From assembly GCA_019638485.1 (NCBI GenBank), contig JAHBTP010000001.1, positions 1,178,001 through 1,242,000 on the forward strand: a stretch of DNA of 64,000 nt, given 5' to 3'. Origin of the DNA: Ferruginibacter sp. (GTDB taxonomy: Bacteria > Bacteroidota > Bacteroidia > Chitinophagales > Chitinophagaceae). The position numbers were made by a program, and so were the translations under genes. Within the stretch, counting starts at the first letter, position 1; each line of letters opens with the position of its first letter. The notes under the pieces are model-generated. The model ran no database searches and was not told the origin of the DNA. It was given only the letters and a program-made list of their open reading frames with translations. This document shows, in pieces, positions 11,657 through 18,931 of this stretch.

Positions 11657-12645
11657 TAAGGAGTTTTTTTATCCACAGGATTATTGCTCGGCAAAGCTCC
11701 AAATTCTGCCGTTGCTGCGGTATTGTAAGCATTTCTTAAAACATTCTTTCTTCCGACACCTCTGATTTTATTCCTTGAAGTACCTCCTTCCGATTGAGCT
11801 CCACCATTGTAATCTATTAACTGTTGTTCTCTACCTCTGATAGCAGCGTAGCTTGTTGATGCCTGGTCAAGTTGTGCCGGCTGATAGCCTTCTGAATTCA
11901 ATATAGTATGTGTAGCTTCTCGTTTATCAACTGCTGTTTGTTTCTCTTCTGGAGTTGGTGCAATTCCTGTATAAGTACCTGATGATCTTCCGGAATAACG
12001 AGTAACAGTTCCATCAGGATTAACTTTCATTTTAGTATAGGTAACATAGAATGTTTTGGGCTTATTGCCTTCATCATCTCCGCCTCCTGGGGCTGGATTA
12101 GACTCTGGCAGTGCGGTTGGATTTGGATTTGTCCACGGACGGTTTTTCCAGTCAGGTACATCCCCTGTCCCCAAAGATGTAGGAGTTAAAACATAAACCA
12201 CAGTACCTATTGCAGCTCCAGCAAACTTTCCAAGTGTTACAACTCCGGTGCCAACTTTACTCCAAAAGCCTGGACTTTCTACAACCTTTTCAGCAGCTTT
12301 CATTGCTACCACTTTGGCCCCCTGTTCAACTCCATTTTTTGTAGCAACTCGTAATGTAGTTGTAGCCGTTTTCTCTGCAATTTGAGCAGCACCTCCTGTG
12401 CCTTCCAAACCATCTATGTCTATATTGAAAACAGGATTGTTGCTGGAAAATTGGTATGGTGTAAGTTCTGGATACTGTTTGTATAAAGGATCTGTCGATA
12501 AAAACCTACCTAATCTTGAATCGTAAATTCTTTCCCCATAATCCTGCTGGTTACCTTCTCCCTTTACCTCATTATCATTTTCTTTCCCATTAAACCCGTA
12601 CCTGTAGCCATTTCCGGCATCATACTTGCGAGAAGGCATCACCAT
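11656..12645 (-). CDS. Orphan RHS C-terminal tip A with GIY-YIG-like nuclease toxin
   Basis: The 329-residue product lacks any RHS repeats and starts directly at the RHS junction ([20 protein letters not shown]), running into the core end (DYGERIYDSRLGRFLSTDP, then FNIDIDGLEG). After a hydrophobic linker, residues ~195-320 show YSGRSSGTYTG, a spaced Arg and His (REATH) and AIRGREQQLIDYNGG. This order (Y-x-GR, R, H, GREQ with a Glu, GG) resembles GIY-YIG-type nuclease toxin domains; moderate confidence. No secretion signal is present, so the cassette would be silent for delivery unless joined to the full RHS gene. The head shares ~60 near-identical bases with 8835-8895, inverted. Confidence 0.8.
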   Translation of the reverse strand: MVMPSRKYDAGNGYRYGFNGKENDNEVKGEGNQQDYGERIYDSRLGRFLSTDPLYKQYPELTPYQFSSNNPVFNIDIDGLEGTGGAAQIAEKTATTTLRVATKNGVEQGAKVVAMKAAEKVVESPGFWSKVGTGVVTLGKFAGAAIGTVVYVLTPTSLGTGDVPDWKNRPWTNPNPTALPESNPAPGGGDDEGNKPKTFYVTYTKMKVNPDGTVTRYSGRSSGTYTGIAPTPEEKQTAVDKREATHTILNSEGYQPAQLDQASTSYAAIRGREQQLIDYNGGAQSEGGTSRNKIRGVGRKNVLRNAYNTAATAEFGALPSNNPVDKKTP

Positions 12646-12750
12646 CCCAAACGGACTCCAATTATCTCAAAGAACTTGATCTAAATTATACTTGATAGAA
12701 TCACTGCAACTGAAACGGCTTTCTTATATAAATATGTTTTACTTTATTTT

Positions 12751-13020
12751 TTAGTCTTCCTGCTTAGCAACCCCTGTTTGCCACCCATCCTTCTCATTAT
12801 TCATCCATGCCTCCATTCCTTCTGCTATCCATAAAATTTCCTCAACATGCGGATTTGATTTTATCATATTACCAAGCGATATTACTCGTGCGTCATCTTC
12901 GGTAATATCTTGCTCCTTTCCATAAAATTCCCATCCTTCCTCTGAATGAAAAACATAAACAACCTTTGACTTTTGCTCTAAAACGTACTTAGTTGTTATC
13001 ACTGCTTCATTAATATCCAT
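12751..13020 (-). CDS. DUF2185-like immunity protein (cassette B)
   Basis: The 89-residue acidic protein follows tip B by three bases. It shows AVITTKYVLEQKSKVVYVFH, GWEFYG and a C-terminal W, the pattern of small DUF2185-type immunity proteins that accompany nuclease toxins. There is no signal peptide, so it is cytosolic. The family call is from motif memory; the role is supported mainly by its fixed place after an RHS tip. Confidence 0.68.
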   Translation of the reverse strand: MDINEAVITTKYVLEQKSKVVYVFHSEEGWEFYGKEQDITEDDARVISLGNMIKSNPHVEEILWIAEGMEAWMNNEKDGWQTGVAKQED

Positions 13021-13023
13021 TCT

Positions 13024-14013
13024 TTAATTATTTGATTTTTTTATATTACCTGCTTTAGATCTTACTGAGGCATTTGAATTACTATTTGAACCTGGTGTTT
13101 TTGTTTTATCCTTAGGTTTACGGGCATTTTTATGATCAAGTTGTGCACTATTCATATCGGAAGGCACACCTTTCTTATCTTGCTTTGCCGGGTTTAATAT
13201 TTGCCCTGTTTCATCATCTCTCAAAACCCCTCCATTCACTTTTTTATTATGCTCCATGATATTTGTATGTTGAGTTCGTGTAAATTTCTTACCCGGCCCA
13301 ACATTGCGTGGTTCTGGTAAAGTAGTATAATCAACAGGTCCCTTCCACTCAGGAACGCTCTCGGACATTTTATATGTACTAGTTGCTTGAGGTGAGGCCT
13401 CTGGTTTTATACTTCCCTTTACTGCATTACTAGTACCTTTTTTAATGCTTACTTGTGATAAATCTTTAATGATTAACGGTACTTCAACAACAGTTTGGAC
13501 TTTATTTGAGATTCCTTGCACTCCGGAGCTTACTTGCACAACACCTGTTATTCCTTGAATATATCCATCGGCTTGCATTTTAGCAATCTCCAAACCAGGG
13601 TTTTCAGATGTATATATTTTATAAGCATTCCAAGGACCAATTACTTGCTTATTTACTCCCCCTGCCATATTATCAACACCTGCTTTGATTTCTTCCTTTT
13701 CGCTTTTGAAAGTAAAAAAATCTGTAACAGCATCTGAAAAATCTTTTATCGCTTGGATAATTTTTCCACCCTCAGAACCATCAATGTCTATTAACTCAAT
13801 CGGGCTATTACCTGCATATTGGTAAGGCGAATAATAAGGATAATCATTTGCTAAGGGGTCAACACTTGTAAAACGTCCTAACCGTGGATCATAAATACGA
13901 TTACCATAATCTTGCTGGTTACCTTCTCCCTTTACCTCATTATCATTCTCTTTCCCATTAAAGCCGTACCTGTAGCCAGTTCCAGAAGAATACTTACGGG
14001 AAGGCATCATCAT
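13024..14013 (-). CDS. Orphan RHS C-terminal tip B with HNH-like nuclease toxin
   Basis: The 329-residue product begins at the RHS junction ([20 protein letters not shown]) and has the core end DPRLGRFTSVDP and IELIDIDGSEGG. The last ~90 residues read FTRTQHTNIMEHNKK, NGGVLRDDETGQ, AQLDHKNARKP and SNSNASV: an Asp-His pair followed by an Asn-rich segment, as in HNH/His-Me finger toxin domains of RHS proteins. DNA cleavage is the expected activity (family inference). No RHS body or signal peptide is encoded. The RHS part is almost identical at DNA level to cassettes A and D. Confidence 0.8.
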   Translation of the reverse strand: MMMPSRKYSSGTGYRYGFNGKENDNEVKGEGNQQDYGNRIYDPRLGRFTSVDPLANDYPYYSPYQYAGNSPIELIDIDGSEGGKIIQAIKDFSDAVTDFFTFKSEKEEIKAGVDNMAGGVNKQVIGPWNAYKIYTSENPGLEIAKMQADGYIQGITGVVQVSSGVQGISNKVQTVVEVPLIIKDLSQVSIKKGTSNAVKGSIKPEASPQATSTYKMSESVPEWKGPVDYTTLPEPRNVGPGKKFTRTQHTNIMEHNKKVNGGVLRDDETGQILNPAKQDKKGVPSDMNSAQLDHKNARKPKDKTKTPGSNSNSNASVRSKAGNIKKSNN

Positions 14014-14074
14014 CCCAAACGGATTTAATTCAAAGAACTTTTACTTGTTACAATATACAAAAAGTATTTTGATT
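14011..14074 (-). repeat. 64-bp cassette-head repeat, copy 1 (cassette B)
   Basis: This 64-base segment is identical to 16097-16160 except for one base. It covers the junction codons (CCGTTTGGGATG read on the minus strand) and 50 bases of upstream non-coding DNA. Read on the minus strand it contains TTTTTG, ~20 bases, then GTTCTTTG, which loosely resembles a Bacteroidota promoter (TTTG and TAnnTTTG). It may therefore be a promoter, a recombination site, or both. Confidence 0.75.
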
Positions 14075-14601
14075 ATTCCTCTTCGCTTGTAATTTTTAAA
14101 AATGATTTGCAAAAAATGCAAGGGTAAAAAAGCCGCTGCGAATTTGCACTGGCTTTTACTTCATTATTTACAATTTAATTTTTTCTTTAGAGGTGGGTAG
14201 AGGGTAGAGATAAAATTTACTGTTAATGAGTTTTGGTGCCTCTTTATTCACACTGCATTATAATCAATTCGGCATGTGCATAAATTTTTATTCTTCAAAA
14301 AAATGTGGATAAAAAAAATATTTTCTCCAGTACAAACCGCCGAGCCGACCAAAGGGAGGTGAAGGCAAACAGAAAAGCCGCTTACATTTTTGCAAGCGGC
14401 TGAATGATTTTGCTTTCGTGTGCCACGAACGCAGGCGTACTTAGAAAACACCAGGAGGCGGCGTTTGAAAGTTGTAGTATGGCCTCCTAAGTTTTAGAGG
14501 AACACCTGCAACGGAAGAACGGAAGAAAAATAGTGAAGGAGCAGCCGAAGGCTGCGACTGAACACAAAAAGCCTATCGTTGATTGCGACAGGCTTTTGAA
14601 T
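14075..14601. other. Intergenic block with several hairpins, no gene
   Basis: I see no credible gene in these 527 bases. The block holds stem-loops: AAAGCC...GGCTTT around 14130-14158; GCCGCTT...AAGCGGC at 14377-14400, related to the hairpin at 10257; AGGAGGC...GCCTCCT at 14453-14488; and AAGCCTATCG...CGACAGGCTT at 14567-14598, which directly follows the cassette C immunity gene on the minus strand and is probably its terminator. Confidence 0.55.
14567..14598 (-). terminator. Terminator of cassette C
   Basis: The stem AAGCCTATCG/CGACAGGCTT (one G-T pair) is flanked by A-rich and T-rich runs and lies immediately downstream of the stop codon at 14602 on the minus strand. It fits an intrinsic terminator and could also work in the other direction. 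Confidence 0.65.
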
Positions 14602-15003
14602 TTATTTTATATAATTTCTGCTTCTCAACCATTCATTTGTCCACCCTTTTGGTGGTGCAGTTGTAATGTTTGACGGAACTGTATCGGAATAATTTATGTT
14701 AATTTGCATTGTTGGGTGTTCGGGAATAAATTTGATAAAATATCGCTTACCTAAATTTTTTGAACTTGAAACATTATCGCTTCCATCAATAAAATTTACC
14801 TGATATTTTTTGTTTTCAAATTCAAAATCAATGAATACTCTTAATCCTCCTTTCGCACCTGTAATTTTGTTAATAGTTCCAATTGTGTAACTATCCGACT
14901 TTTCAAGTAGTTTGCTTGTATAGTAACAATAACCCAAACCAATTCCAAAAGCCAAAGCAAGGACGACGGGAATTAGTATTTTTTTATTTGTTATCCAGCG
15001 CAT
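14602..15003 (-). CDS. Membrane-anchored immunity candidate (cassette C)
   Basis: The 133-residue protein has one N-terminal membrane segment (ILIPVVLALAFGIGLGYCYY, ~9-28) followed by a polar, beta-rich domain likely outside the cytosol. It overlaps tip C by 20 bases, the same design as the 22-base overlap between the full-length RHS gene and its lipoprotein partner. I do not recognise the family. A membrane-anchored immunity protein would suggest that toxin C acts at or outside the inner membrane; inference. Confidence 0.65.
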   Translation of the reverse strand: MRWITNKKILIPVVLALAFGIGLGYCYYTSKLLEKSDSYTIGTINKITGAKGGLRVFIDFEFENKKYQVNFIDGSDNVSSSKNLGKRYFIKFIPEHPTMQININYSDTVPSNITTAPPKGWTNEWLRSRNYIK

Positions 15004-16099
15004 CGTTTGCCTTTTTATTGAAACCTTGATTTGCTGATATTATCCAAGATTGGGTTGACATATAGAAAATTGACCGCTCTGTACTAGTTCTTAAAAGTGG
15101 CTTTAAGCCACTCCATTTCATATCGCCAACTACACCAGTTCCAAAACCAATTGAAAAATCAACCGCAAACCTTGTAACGCTTTTGTTATATCCAACAAGC
15201 TGGAATTTTCTATCGGCTGCAAACGGTCTTATATCAATACCTCCACCTATTAAGCCATTCAAACCAGGTGCTGTAAAAGCATCGCCAACTACATCGGCAT
15301 AATCTATATTTTCAACACCATTGAATGCACCTTGAGCACCAATACTTAGCAAAGCCTTTAGCCCCCAAAGTTCCGTACTTACTGCAAATAGCTCAGGTGC
15401 GCCCACAATAGCAACAGGTGCGCCAAGTATTCCTACCGCACCATAAGACATCATACGATAATCTTTTTCTGCTTGGTCATATCGCTGATAACTTGCAATG
15501 TTTTGGGCATAAGAAACACCATCACCAGCTTGCCAAACAGATTGTTTTGAATTTAATCTGCTATGGTATAAGTCTAAACCAGCTTTCCAAGCAGGGTATG
15601 CTTTTACACTTTCATTTATTGATTTTCCAAATGAACTTCGGTCTATCAAAGACCTTTTTACAGTTGCAGTTACTGTTACATTTGCCAATTGGTCGTTAGG
15701 GCCACTTTGTGTAATATCGCCTTTGTTATGACCATATAAATAACTAAATCCATTCTTATTTCTATCTGTCCATTTTCCTGTAATATTTTTATAGCCTTTA
15801 TGATTTCCGCTACCTTCCATAAAAACTATATCCCCTTTATTTTTTCCTTTTGTGTCTTTGTAATAATCCAAACCTAATGGGTCAATCATTAAGACAGGAT
15901 TATTTCCAAATGCTGCGTAAGGGCTTTCCCATTCTTTCACAATTGGGTCTCTATTCCAACGTTTAACTATTCTGCCATCATATTCCCAATAAAGTGCTGT
16001 TGTAATATTTTCGTTAAGCTCTGTTTCCTTTTCTTGTCCGTTTATTGAATAGTGATAAGTGGAATTTCCCTGCTGATATTTCCTGCCTGGCATCAACAT
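14984..16099 (-). CDS. Orphan RHS C-terminal tip C, unknown toxin
   Basis: The 371-residue product starts at the RHS junction (MLMPGRKYQQGNSTYHYSINGQEKE) and continues with EYDGRIVKRWNRDP, WESPYAAFGNNP and IDPLGLDYYK. This is the same core-end subtype as the full-length RHS gene ([19 protein letters not shown]) and differs from cassettes A, B and D. The toxin part (~100-371) has hydrophobic stretches (YGAVGILGAPVAIVGAPELFAV) and no motif I recognise. It carries the same 64-base head repeat as cassette B, although its RHS sequence is diverged. Confidence 0.75.
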   Translation of the reverse strand: MLMPGRKYQQGNSTYHYSINGQEKETELNENITTALYWEYDGRIVKRWNRDPIVKEWESPYAAFGNNPVLMIDPLGLDYYKDTKGKNKGDIVFMEGSGNHKGYKNITGKWTDRNKNGFSYLYGHNKGDITQSGPNDQLANVTVTATVKRSLIDRSSFGKSINESVKAYPAWKAGLDLYHSRLNSKQSVWQAGDGVSYAQNIASYQRYDQAEKDYRMMSYGAVGILGAPVAIVGAPELFAVSTELWGLKALLSIGAQGAFNGVENIDYADVVGDAFTAPGLNGLIGGGIDIRPFAADRKFQLVGYNKSVTRFAVDFSIGFGTGVVGDMKWSGLKPLLRTSTERSIFYMSTQSWIISANQGFNKKANDALDNK

Positions 16100-16160
16100 C
16101 CCAAACGGATATAATTCAAAGAACTTTTACTTGTTACAATATACAAAAAGTATTTTGATT
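16097..16160 (-). repeat. 64-bp cassette-head repeat, copy 2 (cassette C)
   Basis: Matches 14011-14074 with a single difference and sits at the same place relative to the cassette head. The remaining intergenic DNA up to 16326 is AT-rich with no gene or clear hairpin. The shared word CAAAGAACT (plus strand) also occurs near the heads of cassettes A (12668-12676) and D (17688-17696). Confidence 0.75.
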
Positions 16161-16326
16161 GTTTCTGCTGGTTAAGAAACCAAGCAACAGCGCCTTCAGA
16201 TTGTTATAGCTGCTTGCAAACAATTTGTTACTACCGAGCAGAATACTTTCTCGTGTAAGCGGATTTTTAAACTCCTTACTTTGTATTTGTTGTTACTAAT
16301 GGATAGAAAGAATACATTTGATATTA

Positions 16327-16629
16327 TTATCCAGATACAGGATTCTCTATTTCACTTATGATATGTAACAAACTCGCCAGTCTATCAAAATCTACAAAAG
16401 TACAAGGGTGTTTATTGTCAGAAATCATTTTTTTTAAACTGTCAATGTCATCGAAAAGTGACCCCATAACAATATTATCTTCTATTTTGTTATATATACT
16501 CCATTTATGAGTAGGAATTTTATTATACAAATCAGTTTCAATTGTAATTTTTGAAATTCCTTGCTCTTTAAGTTTTCTAATAATACGAGTAAAGATTATT
16601 TCCAAATCAATAATTGTGATTTCTCTCAT
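16327..16629 (-). CDS. Probable immunity protein (cassette D)
   Basis: This 100-residue cytosolic protein begins four bases after tip D. It reads MREITIIDLEIIFTRIIRKL followed by ITIETDLYNKIP and an acidic C-terminal helix. I have the impression of small RHS-associated partners with an IEDLE-type start and a Y-x-x-IP motif, but I cannot name a family with certainty. Function is inferred from its position as second gene of a tip cassette. Confidence 0.65.
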   Translation of the reverse strand: MREITIIDLEIIFTRIIRKLKEQGISKITIETDLYNKIPTHKWSIYNKIEDNIVMGSLFDDIDSLKKMISDNKHPCTFVDFDRLASLLHIISEIENPVSG

Positions 16630-16633
16630 AATA

Positions 16634-17665
16634 TCAGTTTTTGCGTTCTTTAATGGCTTCGTTGATTTTTTCTAGCTCATTCTCCTGCTTTTTTAATTGG
16701 TCTTTAACTTCCTTTTTCTGATTGTTGATTCTTCGCATTAATTCTTCTTTGCTAGGGTTATCTTTTGTCATTTGCTTTAATTTATCCGGCTTTGTAGAAC
16801 CAATAGGATCTTTTTCCATATCCTCAAGTTTTTGCTTATGCTCTTTTATTAATTTTTCGAATGATTCTTTAGAATCTCGCAGTTGCTTTTCGGTTTGATT
16901 TCTATAAGGGTTATTCCCTGAAGATTGGGTATTCCTTCCTGGTGATTCATTTTTATTAAGTTTTTCTAACTCTTTTTCAGTTTTATATGCACCATATAAT
17001 TCCTCAACTCCAGCACCAGCAGCTCCTGCTGCCACAATAACAGCTCCAGCAAAAACAGTTGTTCCGATCCCATCGGCAATTGCAGCTCCCTGTTTTGCAT
17101 CTGTTTCATTTCGAGTTTCATACCTGATAAACTTTCCTCCTATTAAAACATTTCTTCCATTTTCAATCTTCCACTGTATTTTATCAGTAGCTCCATCGTC
17201 ATTAACAAGATAAAAATATTTATTCTGTCCTTGACCATCATCAGCTATAATATACGTTTTACCTGTATTTGGGTCATGTATACCCGAAGCTTGAAAAACT
17301 TGATGGCTTGTTCTGTCGTATACATCTATAGACCAATCTCCTCCTATAAATGGTTTATAATTATCATTGTACTTCTCTGTTCGCATGGTGGGCTCTAATC
17401 CATCCAAGTCTATACAACGCATTACATCATTTCCAGCAAACTGATAAGGGGTATACCACGGATAAGAATTTGCAATAGGGTCTACGCTTAAAAATATCCC
17501 CAACCTTGGGTCATAAATTCTCATTCCATAATCCTGCTGGTTACCTTCTCCCTTTACCTCATTATCATTTTCTTTCCCATTAAACCCGTACCTGTAGCCA
17601 GTTCCAGAAGAATACTTTCGGGAAGGCATCAACATCCCAAACGGATAATGAATAAAACTCAACAA
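16634..17665 (-). CDS. Orphan RHS C-terminal tip D with charged coiled-coil toxin region
   Basis: The frame of 343 codons begins MLSFIHYPFGMLMPSRKY, so a few non-homologous codons precede the RHS junction. The core end is DPRLGIFLSVDP and MRCIDLDGLEP. After a beta-rich linker and an Ala/Gly-rich hydrophobic segment (~195-220), the last ~110 residues are highly charged and helical (EKQLRDSKESFEKLIKEHKQ ... KKQENELEKINEAIKERKN), likely a coiled coil. Similar Lys/Glu-rich ends occur in RHS toxins of unknown mode. The RHS part is a ~125-base near-identical repeat of cassettes A and B. Confidence 0.75.
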   Translation of the reverse strand: MLSFIHYPFGMLMPSRKYSSGTGYRYGFNGKENDNEVKGEGNQQDYGMRIYDPRLGIFLSVDPIANSYPWYTPYQFAGNDVMRCIDLDGLEPTMRTEKYNDNYKPFIGGDWSIDVYDRTSHQVFQASGIHDPNTGKTYIIADDGQGQNKYFYLVNDDGATDKIQWKIENGRNVLIGGKFIRYETRNETDAKQGAAIADGIGTTVFAGAVIVAAGAAGAGVEELYGAYKTEKELEKLNKNESPGRNTQSSGNNPYRNQTEKQLRDSKESFEKLIKEHKQKLEDMEKDPIGSTKPDKLKQMTKDNPSKEELMRRINNQKKEVKDQLKKQENELEKINEAIKERKN

Positions 17666-17704
17666 AATCCTTTCTGGTAAAGGGTTTCAAAGAACTCCAA
17701 TTAT

Positions 17705-17730
17705 GCCTTATTAGCCCTTTTTAGGGCGTA
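17705..17730. other. Short palindrome between cassette D and the recombinase gene
   Basis: GCCCT and AGGGC enclose a T4 loop within the divergent 111-base gap between tip D and the integrase start. It could be a recombinase-binding arm, an operator or a small terminator. TATAAT-like and TTTAAC words follow it toward the integrase. Confidence 0.35.
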
Positions 17731-17776
17731 TAATACATAAATTTAACACCTTTTACAGATAAAAACAACTCAAATC

Positions 17777-18850
17777 ATGGCTCGATTTAACAACACATCA
17801 CCAATGGATTTTTTTGAATTGTACCACCGGTTTATTAAAGATAGCCTTACAGGAAAACGGTTACAGGTTAATGGTAAGCGAATCTCAGCAGGTACTATCG
17901 CTTCTTATTCCGGAACCCTGCAATTGCTGAAAAAATTCAGCGAAGAAAAACAATTTCAATTGCGGATAAAGCCGGTAAAATCCTTAACGAAAAGAGAACT
18001 GGTAACGGAGAAAAATTACTGGAACAAGTTCTATAAACGATTCACAGATTACCTATACCACGATTGCAACCATTTTGATAATTATGTGGGTTTAAATATA
18101 AAAAACATCCGCACTTTTTTCGGGTATCTCCAGAAAACATTGCTTATTGATGCAGGCGGCTTTCACAAACAGCTATATGTACGCAAAGAAGAAATTCCCA
18201 TCATTACGTTACTGCCCGAAGAATTGAATTTCTTTATTTATAACAAACCTTATGAGCAATCCCTTAACTCTACATTAAGAAAAGCAAAAGACGTGTTCGT
18301 TTTCGGTTGTACCGTAGCCTTGCGTTTTTCTGATCTGTCGGCGCTCAGGAATGTTAACCTGAGGAAGATGAACGACAACTGGTATTTGTTCACCCGCTCA
18401 AAAAAGACTGCGGTTGAAACACAGGTTAGATTACCGGATTATGCTGTGGAGATAGCCGATAAGTATAAAAAGCAGCGGGGAGGTTACTTATTGCCGAGGT
18501 TCAATATAGTAAACCTTAATAAATACATTAAAAGGCTCACAGAAGCTGCCGGCTTCGTCCAGCCCGTTCCTAAAACAAGAGGAAGAAGGGGAACTATAAA
18601 GGAAATTCATAAAACTGCGGGCGATAAAAAATCTACTTATCGTTTCTGCGACCTGGTTTCTACCCATACAATGAGGCGTACTGCTATAACAACGATGCTT
18701 TCGTTAGGTATGCCGGAACATATTGTGCGTAAAATAAGCGGCCATTCCCCGATGAGCAAAGAATTTTTCCGGTACGTTGCACTCGCTCAAAGCTACCAGG
18801 ATAAAGAAACCAGTCAGATGTTTGAAAAACTTAAAGCAAAGGTCATGTAA
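17777..18850 (+). CDS. Tyrosine recombinase / phage-type integrase
   Basis: The 357-residue protein has an N-terminal SAM-like core-binding part (~1-150) and a catalytic domain with the family residues: Arg in ALRFSDLSALR (~182), HTMRRTA (~296-302), GHSPMS (~321-326) and a candidate nucleophile Tyr in FFRYVALAQSY. This is the Bacteroidota mobile-element integrase type, performing site-specific strand exchange through a 3'-phosphotyrosine link. It starts 111 bases from the divergent cassette D and precedes the RteC/excisionase/replication genes, so it most likely integrates and excises that element. A role in shuffling the RHS cassettes is possible but unproven. Confidence 0.9.
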   Translation: MARFNNTSPMDFFELYHRFIKDSLTGKRLQVNGKRISAGTIASYSGTLQLLKKFSEEKQFQLRIKPVKSLTKRELVTEKNYWNKFYKRFTDYLYHDCNHFDNYVGLNIKNIRTFFGYLQKTLLIDAGGFHKQLYVRKEEIPIITLLPEELNFFIYNKPYEQSLNSTLRKAKDVFVFGCTVALRFSDLSALRNVNLRKMNDNWYLFTRSKKTAVETQVRLPDYAVEIADKYKKQRGGYLLPRFNIVNLNKYIKRLTEAAGFVQPVPKTRGRRGTIKEIHKTAGDKKSTYRFCDLVSTHTMRRTAITTMLSLGMPEHIVRKISGHSPMSKEFFRYVALAQSYQDKETSQMFEKLKAKVM

Positions 18851-18931
18851 GGGTATTCACGTTTATAAATTAAAACTATAGCCCAATTTAATTTATTTTT
18901 GAAAAATAAATCACCATTTCAAAAACCTTTT

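Noticed and set aside
14248..14451. 67-codon minus-strand frame in the cassette C flank
   Set aside because: It crosses two hairpins and shows no motif or partner arrangement.
17666..17776. Left attachment site of the integrative element next to its integrase
   Set aside because: The tRNA-Ser-like word found at the right end does not occur here, or anywhere else in the first 17.7 kb, so the left end could not be placed.
18899..18931. TTG start giving a longer version of the secreted protein
   Set aside because: The extension would place charged residues far ahead of the signal peptide; the ATG at 18932 gives a normal leader.
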